A DNA stretch of 64,000 nt from Cladocopium goreaui (Eukaryota > Sar > Dinophyceae > Suessiales > Symbiodiniaceae): assembly GCA_947184155.2 (NCBI GenBank), contig CAMXCT020005112.1, forward strand, positions 1,117,001-1,181,000. The letters run 5' to 3'. The notes under the pieces were generated by a model. The model worked only from the letters and a program-made list of their open reading frames with translations. It ran no database searches and was not told the origin of the DNA. How positions within the stretch are numbered: the stretch's first letter is position 1; every line of letters begins with the position of its first letter. The position numbers and the translations under genes were made by a program. Shown in pieces: positions 34,801-43,203 of the stretch.

Positions 34801-35519
34801 TTCAGGATTATGATGCAGGAATTTCACGTGAGGAACTCTGTGCAGTGCTCAATTATCTGGCGGAGCCATCTGCATGGAACTTTCTCACAGAGATCACCTA
34901 TGAAGCGGCAGAGACTGACCATCTTCACCAGCTTGATCTGTATGAACAATGGTGCAGGGACGTTGCGAATGCAACTACATCATGGAAGCCGACTTTATGC
35001 TGTCCACGCCCTCTCTTCCGTGAACGTGTAGTACTACACGCATATTCGGGAAGAAGGAGACCGGGAGACTTCCAGTGGTTCCTAGATGCTCTAGGCAGGC
35101 AGCACAAATTGGAAGGTTTTTATGTTGTGTCCTTAGATATAGTCATTGACTCTACGTGGGGTGACATCAGTAACCAACAGACTCAAAAGTTTTGGCTGGA
35201 CTCGCTCCGGTCTGGATTTGTCCTCGGCTTCCTGTCGGGACCACCTTGCTGCACTTGGTCCATTGCGAGGGGTAAGAAGGTGGCCAATTCCAATCGAAAA
35301 GGGCCTAGAGTTCTACGCGATCGAGATGCCCTATGGGGATTCACTTCGGTGTCGTTGAAAGAGAAGCGGCAGCTCTATGATGGGCATCTGCTCTTGGGGT
35401 TCAGTCTACATGCAATGGTCCTGCTTTCATCAGTCAAGGGTGTGGAGCACTTGAACATCCTGCAGAACCAGCAGACGAGACCGCAGCGAGCATTTGGCGA
35501 CTGCCTCTCATGCAGATGA
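25848..35519 (+). CDS. Outer LINE ORF2: RNH-EN-RT-ZnF-MTase-like
   Basis: The start is the ATG of the ATGA overlap (codons MTFTYDNLGL). About 3,223 residues follow. Residues 1-1400 include three diverged repeats, near 185, 718 and 976. RNase H: Asp1440 (FTDGSS), Glu1516 (SETEAL), Asp1539 (FVSDSR) and RSHTGDPFNELVDWIAK near 1587-1600. APE-type endonuclease: TANVRT near 1678, Glu1714 (LGLQESR), Asp1829 and Asn1831 (IDANARSG), RIDYVLVP, LGDHRAM. Reverse transcriptase: Asp2336 (FLDLQEAF), SRPGDPFAD, Asp2487 and Asp2488 (WMDD). Two zinc-finger-like motifs lie near 2815-2880. From 3061 comes HAYSGRRRPGD, then VVSLDI and GPPC (Cys3134) followed by TWSIAR, resembling cytosine methyltransferase motifs I and IV. 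The frame shifts near 35.4 kb and the domain continues in frame 2. Placing RNase H before EN-RT is unusual. Confidence 0.85.
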   Translation: MTFTYDNLGLCRHWSEATPASILKWHNRAVMNENFTSEWQAREQAISLSNEIKSSSSTSTSWLCPSSSPTGDMPVFDHVQLPRPRRKVHLRVGFAEDLEMWLGIEDSFKMYKIIVPIEIGASGCTPWSTPLSQEAASSSQRINVAATTDSSGTTRTFDMSSSPSWASAVFDLLNREGQVEEEEEGPVVFVTSYYISHAHHRFHDQPRVLRFDMEFLEWERDVRFIWEDLEDPSSPVDLIFIRPEPPHAAFQGTAATVIVHQHFDATRSACLISTVHIMDPDTRFRESAHSVELRLQPARALQLAEVDQVCTQRQQEGAGSCTIHIGHHIQDPQQDIATFHGLGLQIRVPPRLTPQEAEQNLVARLRRQRRQRQAHAWDPRTSDPEPEGDHPVANDQDENPEDATWFMARRPVATRTATRPATSSSSTSSTGTSSSSFVSEDMRRVVVFSIDGRAQPVMLSWTDTREHHSTVATAFGIEPAAVARLHFVTHRPSDLVRVGLQCFLLQTTSQPRPSELLRLVLIDMEIFETQSLQPFAFRRLAKWMPKTINRRSVFRLLELETQLQASEERCLLWHNHVTIENTQTVPLHLKDGDYIQIYIGDRPSSLSCGSEIDSDVTLNNDDSDQLHDQPHDSENFAIFQVHLNTANKMWQLLARDLQIVEYKTAPQHVRSAPTTIAAQGDVHQVERPTRNLRIHPEDHRYFERLFNENSLIECEEEGPIAYLETWYIHHQTAQSCLQSRAVRLRHDTTNWIEDIVEPWIEEIDHALDLTIHVVRPQPPCTNMECVLAHLIVEQSSARDHTVGLITIREPQRHSIYLQHSAFSLPTLMSRDMVLRQAGRQEQCQQRLCSVSLRNIPFGLVDWDEIPRAACLVIEVPSNSASFFAPAHQEPFDAIELMQQSTTRWNRQQPHRDNPDQHGISMPSSGSRCEGFAFNPDAPIFDPSAPNIATAPENIQELHFHWMRSASEWEAGTAHSALVLTWFVDQYRQGQHICLQPRPARLHADFRQWTEQLRRAWPDRSLPGAPVMIHVVTPPPPHMQADIAAHVIIVQNPQDELSTMLLTGFDSSITTLGPFMQMAITTQENLVLDPVLMLIGLGGRCLLPDAPMTCTAWYNRYPVYLGRPFPIRDGYGIVLQLSPRQTQPSASSGTALLQTNLQIRRHPQIDDITHTPCERQTADAVAHAQRPQVGSDDLLDIFPAIGQKRCHDWNDLQARTMVQVVYAPIDPNEVPPPTPLEMQEIYSAEDVAEELRSWGFNYRVFLCGEHDVVFAHLAEGQTEERIYIYCNTNTDEDDPVFTHHTKQMLSEHQHMRFLYTKGFRKAVVMQQETWTPQLTCVHFSDVCPEQESNQRASRPRTPWPAAQPCGPDNACMIDIEHLEHQEHLQCQLVFDVDELQEFLAADNSHILWKDYHQFELPDFIREALDRCQSVDRIDRYVIFTDGSSQTCHKHKPPLWIAENDISDSWAFAVFAEQYGTHPDEPSTLEFLGWSCQTVLYDQDAAHSIGTSRIGSDASETEALFWAGLWRLSRNEVVPTVFVSDSRLVGDQAAGRCGSTIKDMPYYNLRAVFQALHAGLPGQGLQVEHVRSHTGDPFNELVDWIAKREPHESQYLPRQAVNMCTFQSILRHLWIATAQTPDVPVLTKTGYSVPPIALPPDQPASTVLPKKTCKPMTFNISLGTANVRTFYRGDEGYPGKLQYVREQFQAHGLHFLGLQESRCDQGTSLQNHIYRIASGHHGGHLGVELWVNLDQPYAQRGISSRFFKRSDFVVVSQSPRHLLVHAQNEDLDFWLLSAHAPHGGTAQDVRESWWNQISQLIHEHVRHGDLLTMIDANARSGRTDEIHVFENDDTDNTNTGLFREFLAEHNLCAPATAAQHEGERNTWIHPNEDREYRIDYVLVPTSWHASCLKSCSLDHLDFGHLGDHRAMAVELQWYGTTTVSPASCSHAKYARDRISTISFENALEAYQPLLWKTDIETQVDHFNNFVQQTLHRHCPTERHGPKKAYITDQIWQLRARKLRLQRQTKLNKKKQRSELLARIFLAWNGHLDHDRMTAARRFEASLVTSDLKTKVELHQVASQLRRALTAAKRTHVQAAINSLPPDSAASSILNTIKPIIGPTNPKLRKVSPLPMILNEDGKPCATPAELSDCWANFFGSMEGGERVSHQGLRQDWLHNLGSFMQSELSLTPADIPSLTELEAAYRRVRPHKAVGDDLIPPELCHQHPVQMARMTFTQLMKLCIHGQETLQHKGGLLIAAWKRKGPQNVCSSYRSLLISSHVGKTIHRAVRDHQADVYESFLQHQQVGGRRHFPVTIGVHYIRAAARIAQQAKHSHALIFLDLQEAFYRVLRPIAIGGRLTDSMLATVARRLNLPEDALRDLQYILQLPAATETAGLPLHLRRALQALHTNTRFRVRGQEDTTHTRIGSRPGDPFADVVFGYMFSRLLSAVEQRMQDHGILEEIHDSAVPGLFPEHSHQHQVPHAILGPTWMDDLCITVSAETSIGAEQKASLAAGLLLEVCMNHGVTPNLQKGKTEILFTFRGPGSRALKQKYFSPQQGYRMTVVTEYGTHEISVVGDYVHLGSLTHHTGHSRREMRRRIAIGNSAFNAHRRLLFQNHDLTHQKRAELFMTLVNSKISYGTETWVLGDLQSQKYFHSAILRLYKRLLKLSPDHAVQDDEILNTAQLPAPEELLRLARLRYLGLLYKSEAITPWALIRADAQWTNQVQEDLRWLWKLVANTTKLLDPTKHFAAWEYVLRYHRSYWKTLLQRGLQLAQLHRQDDLLLRRLHHDVFAHLAHWGPIPHAPIRPHIPVERQIGHYGCMQCELRCRTKAGEGAHLFKVHGIVAKERHWITHTACEVCLKEYHSFDKLQAHLRRSTNCRAQMVTRPSRPLIQPGIGSRDNNQRRAQHDDLLPTQQAEGPRQPQRPPGEVVRYHETLYEDLILMIFDFEGSDPADLRGRLRAHIQTYAIGWTLTQITIRQVLEEFGNLQDYDAGISREELCAVLNYLAEPSAWNFLTEITYEAAETDHLHQLDLYEQWCRDVANATTSWKPTLCCPRPLFRERVVLHAYSGRRRPGDFQWFLDALGRQHKLEGFYVVSLDIVIDSTWGDISNQQTQKFWLDSLRSGFVLGFLSGPPCCTWSIARGKKVANSNRKGPRVLRDRDALWGFTSVSLKEKRQLYDGHLLLGFSLHAMVLLSSVKGVEHLNILQNQQTRPQRAFGDCLSCR

Positions 35520-35896
35520 TCACCGCTCTCCCCGGATTTCAGCATTTTGAATTCGCACAAGGCCTTCTAGGCGCTGACAGTGCAAAGCGTACTGGGCTAC
35601 TTGCGCTGAATCTTTCTGATCTCCCGACATTCTTGCGCGGCAACGCCATTTGCGCCCATGTCCCGAGAACCCAGTCGATTGGAATGGACGAAGCTGGCCG
35701 TTTCAAGACAGCTAAATTAAAGGAGTATCCTCCTGCACTTTGTAAAGCTTTGGCAGAGGGATTTTTCTCCACTTTTCCACTGTCCACAGAGACAGTGAAG
35801 GCATCTCATTTACCTCCGGAGTTCCTTCAACGTTGCAAGCATATGACTTGCACCACCATGGGCCAGACCATTGGCGCAGACTACGTAGGTAAATGA
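35402..35896 (+). pseudogene. Frameshifted tail of outer LINE ORF2
   Basis: Frame 2 carries the natural continuation of the methyltransferase-like domain: CGALEHPAEPADETAASIWR, then MITALPGFQHFEFAQGLLGA and DSAKRTGLLALNLSDLP, ending at TGA (35894-35896). The ORF2 frame runs out of register at 35,380-35,440, so one indel lies there. The missing junction may inactivate only the C-terminal domain and leave RNH, EN and RT intact. Confidence 0.65.
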
Positions 35897-35968
35897 GTTG
35901 CGGGCAAAGACCAGAATTCACATTGAGAACTGCCGCAGCGCGTGTCCGCTTCCATGTGCAGTCAGCCA

Positions 35969-36030
35969 AAAAAAATATATATATATATATGTTATACTAT
36001 ATACATATATACAGCGTGTATATATATATT
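35969..36030. repeat. A8 run and TA microsatellite
   Basis: An A8 run marks the likely 3' end of the outer LINE. It is followed directly by TA repeats, which may have grown from the tail or been the target site. Confidence 0.6.
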
Positions 36031-36107
36031 ATGAGTTTGTCAAAGAGTATAGGCTGGAATCCCATCCACCAGCCTTCCAGGCCCGGCCGCCGGCCTGCGG
36101 ACAACAC

Positions 36108-36140
36108 TGCCGTCAGCTTATCAATCTCCACTTGCTTCTC
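36108..36140 (-). CDS. Coiled-coil gene exon before the LINE intron
   Basis: The acceptor is GTTCGCCAG. It encodes EKQVEIDKLTA, with a GT donor (ACGGCA|GTGTTG) that keeps phase 0 with the exon at 16441-16509. An alternative GC donor at 36095 would add VLSA and break phase. It lies only about 130 bases from the 3' end of the outer LINE. Confidence 0.5.
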
Positions 36141-36168
36141 CTGGCGAACAGGGCACTCGTTTGGTGAA

Positions 36169-36272
36169 TACCCTCTGGTAATTTAACATAACTATGGAAA
36201 ATCACCATTTATAGTGAATTGTCCCATTAAAAATGGTGATTTTCCATAGTTATGTTAAATTACCAGAGGGAA
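36169..36272. repeat. MITE family A, copy 6
   Basis: The ends TA-CCCTCTGGTAATTTAACA and TGTTAAATTACCAGAGGG form a near-perfect palindrome around ATTGTCCCATT. The right flank is AA instead of TA. Confidence 0.8.
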
Positions 36273-36632
36273 AATCCCATAACTGCGACTGGTGCGGGAC
36301 CCAGTGGAATTGTAAGTGGGTAAGGACCATAGCCCAGTTATTGCTGGAACATTACTGGAATATCCCCGGTTGTAGAAACAGGTACATTGGGGTTGGTTAA
36401 TGTTGGCTATATATCCGATTTATTCTATGTCATAATCTAATGCAATCTAGAATTACCTTGATTCTAATTTGTTATGTCATGTTGACAATCAAAAGATGTC
36501 TACAAAAATGGAATGTTTTACATATTTCTATGTTTTTTCCCAACCCCCAAGGTCAAAATGCCATCAAAATCTACTCAAAAAGCTTCATATTTCGAGAAAG
36601 AAGCTCGTGGTAACCAACGAAAATCTCCTCAC

Positions 36633-36774
36633 CCATCAGCCAATCCTTCAACTCGCGGTTCAAAGCTTCCATGGCTGTGGTTTGATGTCGAATGGTCTGC
36701 TCCTTCGCAAAGCTGGTTTCCTGACGCAACGCGTTCACCTTCGATTCGATGGATCCCACCGAGTAGATCCATGG
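36633..36774 (-). CDS. Coiled-coil gene exon
   Basis: This is the longest exon in the set. It encodes SIESKVNALRQETSFAKEQT and then a helix ending ALNRELKDWLM, before a GT donor (GATGG|GTGAGG). The acceptor is either TTTTGAAG (used here) or a TAG 11 bases further upstream in the gene. The phase to the next exon is not resolved. Confidence 0.55.
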
Positions 36775-36930
36775 CTTCAAAATTGCTACACCAGATGCAA
36801 AAGATTGGTGTGGTATGGATGAAATCTTAGTATCCATCTTGGGAATCTTGGGGATTTTGTTGCACAAATGGATGGTATCAATGGTATCCCCATTTGAAGC
36901 CATGGATCTCCAGTTGGTTAGGCAAGGGTC

Positions 36931-36979
36931 CTCTGACAGTGTTGCCAGCGATTCAAACTCTTGTTTCGCTTGCTCCTTC
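36931..36979 (-). CDS. Coiled-coil gene, candidate exon
   Basis: The acceptor is CGATCCCAG and the donor may be GA (TCAGAG|GACCCT). It encodes KEQAKQEFESLATLSE. Phase with the neighbouring exons is unresolved. Confidence 0.4.
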
Positions 36980-38072
36980 CTGGGATCGCTCGGCCCTGTT
37001 GACCAACATGGCGTCCACCAACAGGGCCCCCACCAAGGGGAGTAAATTGGCTACATATAGAGGTAATTTTGTGGGGATATTCCCTTATATATGGTAGGTA
37101 CCTCCAATTTAGGATCCTGAAATGGCCATTGAGTAATGATTAAATGTCTAATTTATCCTTGTGGCTATCATTATAAAGGGCTTATCTATAAGCTGGAGCA
37201 ATCCTGAGAAAGAGAAATTCATGTTGCAGGCTGAAGTACACAACCCCACTTCCACAAAATTCCACATCTTTCCGTGGAAGTGGTCCAAAGATGTACACAT
37301 GGTGCATCATTTTGCCCGATTCCTTTGCAGCTCAGATGTTGCCAAAATTAGGCCAAAATTCAACGGCCATGTCAGGAACTCCATTTTATATAGGATGATG
37401 AAATTCCGAAAAATCTGCGAGTCGTAGAACTCCTAACTGGGGTATATCCCAACACATCCCAGTTACCTCAGTCATGGCCCACTTCCCAAGCTAGCAGGAC
37501 CTGGGTGTGGCATCCAATGAGGTCACCCAATAGATGAAGCCGGAAGGTATGTCATGATATTTCCACACAAAAGTCCAGATCTAACAAACGAATCCCAGTT
37601 ACCTTGAGATTTGTTCGTTTCAACTGACCCCTTCATAACATCTTTTTTCTTTAATCTTTGGTCAGTGTTATCAATGCTGAGGTTATTTTGCAAAACTGGC
37701 CCCTGTATGCCGTGGAGGACCCTCCACTTGGACCATCCCCAGTTGATTGAGAAATAGATTCATTAAAAAAAAAAATCTGGACAAACACACATGACACATT
37801 GTGTCAATTGTCTTTGTCTGAGAACAAATATATCCCGGTACATCCCAGGACGTATCTCCATGTTTCATTAGATCCAGCCTTTTTCTGGTCACCTGGTTAT
37901 ATCTGCTTATATGGAGGTTTCCTAAAATAGGGCTACCCCAGTTCTCATCCATTTATAGATGGGGATTTTCCATGAAATAAACCAAGCATTTTTGAAGACC
38001 CCCATGACTATGGAAACCCCCGCTGCTTATATCCCCCTTGGTTCACCATGAACCCCAAAAAAATCCGCCCAC

Positions 38073-38129
38073 GCCAGGCATCTCTTCGGCCATCCGACTC
38101 TCAAAGGCTCCGAAGCGAGCTTGCTCGGC
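38073..38129 (-). CDS. Coiled-coil gene exon
   Basis: This is a 19-codon exon, AEQARFGAFESRMAEEMPG, in phase 0. The acceptor is TCCCATGCAG and the donor is GT (CCTGGC|GTGGGC). Confidence 0.55.
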
Positions 38130-38785
38130 CTGCATGGGATTTTCCATGGGGATTTCCCATATGGGGAACATGGCGATTTTGAGAGTGATTCAACCAAAAA
38201 AAAAGTGAAACAAAACACACAAATGTCGTGTATTCTGTCCCTTTGTCTGCAGTTCTTCTGGTTAATGTGCTAAGTCATTGGATTCTGGCTAACTGGTGAT
38301 GAACTTATGATAACTTATGTAAAATTCACCATCAAAATGCAAGCAACGAAAAATAGATGTATCTGACTGCAATTTAAGGTGTTTTGCTGGTTTATCTCAC
38401 TAGGTAGGGTCCGGATTGGATGGGTTTTGCAGGTTTAATGGGCTGCAACCAAGCAAAATTTGTGGGGCAACCATCAGTTACCGTCAGGTTACTTCACATT
38501 ACTATGGAAAATGGCCCATCTATCGGTGATTTAAATCATGATTTACCTCTTTAAAATGGTGAGTTTCCATTGATATTCTTTTATTATATCCCATTAAATA
38601 GATTATTCTTCCCTGGTTAAATCATTAAGTAGATTGTATCATTAACTACTATTCCATTGATATTCCATTGTTATTAAAACAGAGTGGTTGGGGGGGAGGA
38701 AATGGCCGTAGGCAAGTGTTGAGAAAATGGCTTTTTTTGGTGCGGTTGAGGTGCCGTTGAGTTACTGATATACGAAAATATATAC

Positions 38786-38874
38786 TACCCTTTGGTAAAC
38801 ATACAAAAAACTATGGAAAATCATCATTTTTAATGGCCATTTTCAATAGTTTTTTGTATGTTTACCAGAGGGTA
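38786..38874. repeat. MITE family A, copy 7
   Basis: The ends are TA-CCCTTTGGTAAACATACA and TGTATGTTTACCAGAGGG-TA. This is a shorter copy (89 bases) that still pairs end to end. Confidence 0.8.
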
Positions 38875-38944
38875 TCCCCATTCATAGATGATTCCCTGTG
38901 GATTTTTTGCCCCGCTTGCTTCGACGAAAAAACCATCGATTTAC

Positions 38945-39013
38945 CGACGCCTGCAGGGCAGCAGTGGCTTGTGCCACCTTGGAGCTCCGCAGCTGTTCTT
39001 CCAGCAGCACGGC
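38945..39013 (-). CDS. Coiled-coil gene exon
   Basis: This exon has 23 codons in phase 0 at both ends. The acceptor is CCTTCGCAG and the donor is GT (GCGTCG|GTAAAT). It encodes AVLLEEQLRSSKVAQATAAL and QAS. Confidence 0.65.
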
Positions 39014-40617
39014 CTGCGAAGGCGCAGGGCGAGGGAGAAATCTTCGGCGTTCAACGAAAAAATGGTGGTAGAATGGGTATGAAAAATTCTGATTTCATTG
39101 GTTTTTAATGGTATTTTTCCCAAAAAAAAAAAAATACTAATAATGAGATTCAAACTAATAATGGAAGTGTGGATTTTGCCAGGTAAAATAGTGGTTTAAC
39201 CAAGGATTTTATCCATCATTTAGGGTAATTTTAATGGTATTTTAATGGGAGAAATTGGGATTTTATCAGCAAAACATGTTTTTTCCACCATCAACGATAT
39301 AAGGACTTAACCAACAGAAAATAGAATTCCACAAACCTTTAAATTGCAATTTAATCACCAAAAATCGTGATTCAACTATCAACAATGGGGATTTAGCTAA
39401 CAAATGTATATATATATACATATATATGTACATGTATATATATTGATTAAATCATCAAAAATTGGGGTTTAAGTGTCAAGCAATGCGAATTTGTCACTAA
39501 AATAAAAATCTGGAGAAATATACCAATGGATATTGATCATTATAGAGTGCTAAATCTCTAATACACCAATCGATATTGAGAGTATAGAATTGACTAGAGG
39601 GATAATTGGTTCTGGTTGTCATTGCCACACTAAATCGACTGTATTGCTGTATGCTATATATTTGTAAAATTGACCAATTGATCAATATCTTTTTTGTTAG
39701 TTGATTTTACGATTCATTGCTATCTTGCAGCTGAATTGTCAATATTCTCAGCAATGTACTTCATGATAACTAAATCAGCAATAGTTAGTCTGTAAGGGGT
39801 GATGACCAACCAAAACCTGAGCAAATTATAATTCCAATCCTGAAGGTCATTTGGAGATTATTCCGGACACATAAACAAATCATCTATGTAGAATCTATAG
39901 GGTTTGGTCGGGCAGTGAAAGCGGGAAAAAACATGATTTACATACCAAGATTACCCATAGTATCCCCATGATATCCCTTAGTAATCCCATGTTAGATGAT
40001 TCAACCCCCATTTTTGATGCTTCAATCCAACAACTGTATGTGTAGATTCATACTCAAATGTTTGATTCCTATGCAAACCCATGGTTTTTATCGTTTTCTC
40101 CATCCTTTCATGGCCATAAATTGGGGTATCCCTCATGAGACTGCTACTAAAAGAATCCATTATTCAACGGTTTCCAGAGAGTCTTTGATGGCTAAGAAAT
40201 AAAAGAAAATCATGGACCGATTGCCATCTGGTTATGACTAACGGTTCGCAATGGAAGCCATCACCATGCTATTAATAGGTAAAAACCATCGATTTCGATT
40301 AGGGCCATCGAAATCCCATGACGAACTGTGAATGTCATGACCAGGTTGGGTACTTAAAACCATGAATTTCAATGCTTAAATCATCTGAAATCCCATGTGT
40401 GATGGTGAGTCATCTCTCTTCGAATGATTAGATCCACCGTATTTTTCCTGATACGTTCCATAGTTTGTTTGGAAGTGTCCTAAAATGCTGCTACCCCATC
40501 CATTTTTTCCATTTATAGATGGGATTTTCCATGGTTTTACCATCCATGTTTGGGGATCAATCTATGGAAACCCCATATTTTTCCATCTTTCCCCATGATT
40601 TTCCCCCAATTTTTCAC

Positions 40618-40691
40618 CGCCTGCAGTCGTTCCACCTCGTCGCGAAGCTCAAAGATCTGCGCACGCAGCTGAGCTTCGCAGTGGATGGAGC
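40618..40691 (-). CDS. Coiled-coil gene exon
   Basis: It encodes CEAQLRAQIFELRDEVERLQ and then Ala, followed by a GT donor (CAGGCG|GTGAAA). The acceptor is probably TCCGAG. It begins with two bases of a split codon, matching the one spare base of the exon at 42449-42500. Confidence 0.6.
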
Positions 40692-41012
40692 CTCGGAGAA
40701 TCATGGGATGATTGAAATGATTTATGAACTAAGATTTATGATTCTGATATTGATATGATGATATTTAGTGAATTTAATCAATGATTTATGATTCTCTGAA
40801 ATGATTTATGATGTCCCTGATATTGATGAAATGCACTGTAAATGACTAAATGATTAAATGATTAAATGAATCATATGATGTATGATTTGTGAACTATGAT
40901 TTATGATTTATAGTTTATGTTTTATGCTTTACGATTATAATCGTGATTATCCCATCATTATAGCTATTTGAGCGCTAACATTTGGAACATTTTAAGGAAG
41001 GCAGGGGGATTT

Positions 41013-41123
41013 TACCCTCTGGTCATTTATCATAGCAAATTGGTGAAAATCACCATGTTTAACGGGTAGATCATCGAACTAAATAGGGCAGTTTCCATAG
41101 CGATGATAAATAAGCAGAGGGCA
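41013..41123. repeat. MITE family A, diverged copy
   Basis: The left end is TA-CCCTCTGGTCATTTATCA and the right end is a mutated GATAAATAAGCAGAGGG. The family interior is still recognisable (GAAAATCACCATGTTTAACG). Confidence 0.6.
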
Positions 41124-41433
41124 ATCATCTATTAATGGAATCTAGTAATGAAATATCAATGGAATAGTAGTTAATGATACAATCTAGTTAATGATCTAAC
41201 CAGGGGAGAATCATCTATTTATATAATGGGATATAATAATGGAATATCAATGGAATAGTAGTTAATCAATGATACAATCTGGCAATCAAACATGGCAATT
41301 GGAACTCCCGGATGGGCATTTACATGGGAAGATCATCGAAATACATGGTGGATTGTCCACTGTCATGTTTGACTACCAGAGCGTAAATGATTAACATGGG
41401 ATATAATGACGTGGGTGGTGGGTCATCGCTTAC

Positions 41434-41826
41434 ACCCGGCCTGATCATTTGTGCAGCAACTGGATGATTCTGTTTGTCCTGCATAATCCTAGTGATTGCT
41501 TGTATGAAGGCATCGGGAGCTGCCACCAACGCTTTAGCCTCTGCGAGTGGCCTATCGAGCACGATGGCAATGAGCATCTCTTCTCCATCTTTTTTGAGGA
41601 GAGCTGGTCTGCCGGCTTGCATCTGCTCCAGGATTGCTACTGCTTTGTTTTCACAAAGATTTCGTTCCCACTCCTCTATAGCTCTTTGCGCTAGTGATCC
41701 AGTTTGGGGTGGGACTGTTCGGAGCGCTGGGGTTCCTAACGCCAAGATGAAAGCACTATCAGGCAGTGTGGCAGCTGGCATGGCTGTAATTGCCATTACT
41801 GCTCGGCGGATGTCATTGTCCCTTAC
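41434..41826 (-). CDS. Candidate 131-codon exon, unknown protein
   Basis: This is an open minus-strand segment of exactly 131 codons between AG (CCTATGAG) and a good GT donor (CCGGGT|GTAAGC). It encodes a helical, protein-like sequence including AIEEWERNLCENKAVAILEQ and VLDRPLAEAKALVAAPDAF. It lies between two coiled-coil gene exons whose phases match each other without it. It may therefore belong to an insertion or another gene. I do not recognise it. Confidence 0.4.
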
Positions 41827-42448
41827 CTCATAGGAGGGGGATGTTTTCTGTGTGATATATATACACATGTGTGTATGTATATATAATTATATATGTATAT
41901 AGATGATCTATCATATCATACAGGGTGATTCACCTGCACAAATTGTGTTTTGATCCACAAATTCTGTGGAATACCGGTGGTATATCCAGCATTCCAGGCA
42001 CATCTCAGAAATGAAGTGAATGGACTGTGTTGGGATATGACATGTGTGCATCTATGTGTCTATATACAACTACAATATAAATTTTCGAATGTAGAATGTC
42101 CTCAACTAGGGAAGGTCAACTCTGTCTAGCTCTTCAAGTTGGATTCCCTGGTTTTCTTTTGTGAACATCCCATTTTTGCTCATTGTCTGGCTTTTCTACG
42201 ACCTCCCTTTTCAAGATACCCAGAGCCGCCGTAAGCGGCTTCCTATGTATCATCCATATTATAAATCATTGGATTTCTCTGAAAATGACCCCAAAATCCA
42301 ATGTTTTAAACATGATCATGCCTCATCTAAATGGCAATTCATTCTTGGGGATATAAAATTCACCCATTTGTGGAGACAAAAAATCCAACGGATGGGTGAG
42401 TTTTATATCCTGGTTTTGATGCTATCCTCATAAATTGGGCGAAATCTC

Positions 42449-42500
42449 CATGAAAATCCAAGAAGCGTTGCAGTTCGTCCCCTCGATCCACCGCTTCGCC
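42449..42500 (-). CDS. Coiled-coil gene exon
   Basis: The acceptor is TTTCTCCAG. It encodes GEAVDRGDELQRFLDFH plus one base, before a possible GA donor (TTCATG|GAGATT). The spare base fits the start of the exon at 40618-40691. Confidence 0.5.
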
Positions 42501-43123
42501 CTGGAGAAAGATTTTTCTGATGCGAAATCCCAGGGAAAGGCGCAAAATTCGTGTGTGTTATTTCGTAAAATAGATGCCAACATAACTGACTAGTTAGTAA
42601 CTTATGTTATTAGTTGTAACTCAGTTACTATCATTTGGCATAATCAGGCATAATCATTACAACTCAACATAACTCAACTATATAATTTGACCTGACGATA
42701 ACAGGAGTCCAGCAAAAAGTGGTAAGCCCACCGGGCTCCACATGGAGGAAATCATGAAAAAAAGGGATGGGGGTTTTAACATGAAAAACTTGAAATTCTA
42801 GGGGCATAAATGTTTGACCCATATCCAGGTAGCCATATGAGCCTCTGAAAATGTGCTGACACCGGAGCAACATCGAAATTGGCCGTCCTTCAGGTGGAGA
42901 AGATTTACAGAAACCGGTTAAAAGTGAACCCCTCATAGATATATACTGGAATATAACTGGAGGCCCATCATTTCTTAGATTGGCGAAGTGAATCCCATTT
43001 CAGTTTTTTAGAAAACCATGAAACCCAGATCTTTGATGCTTAAGCCTCTATTTTGCCTTGTAAAATCCCATGTTTCATGCAGTTTTTGGTCAAATCATGG
43101 TTGTTTTCCACGACCTTCGCTAC

Positions 43124-43203
43124 CAAGCAGCTCTTAGGGTGGCCACTTCTTGTCGCGCAAGGCTCACCTCAAACTGCCGATTCTCATGCTCTTTCTGCAG
43201 CTC
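43124..43203 (-). CDS. Coiled-coil gene exon
   Basis: It encodes ELQKEHENRQFEVSLARQEV and ATLRAA before a GT donor (GCTTG|GTAGCG). The acceptor is probably CCTGGAG. It starts in phase with the exon at 43796-43891. Confidence 0.55.

Larger units (their letters stand above)
16600..35976 (+). mobile_element. Outer LINE, RNaseH-EN-RT-methylase-like
   Basis: This is a plus-strand non-LTR retrotransposon lying in an intron of the coiled-coil gene, in antisense to it. Its ORF1 is split by the insertion of a second LINE (18034-25484). ORF2 is open for about 3,220 codons. Without the insert the element is about 11.9 kb. The 3' end is placed at an A8 run (35969-35976) before a TA tract. The 5' end is uncertain, between about 16,530 and 16,800. 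I found no target-site duplication. An RT with an APE-type endonuclease and no LTRs defines the class. The domain order is unlike that of standard LINEs. Confidence 0.8.
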
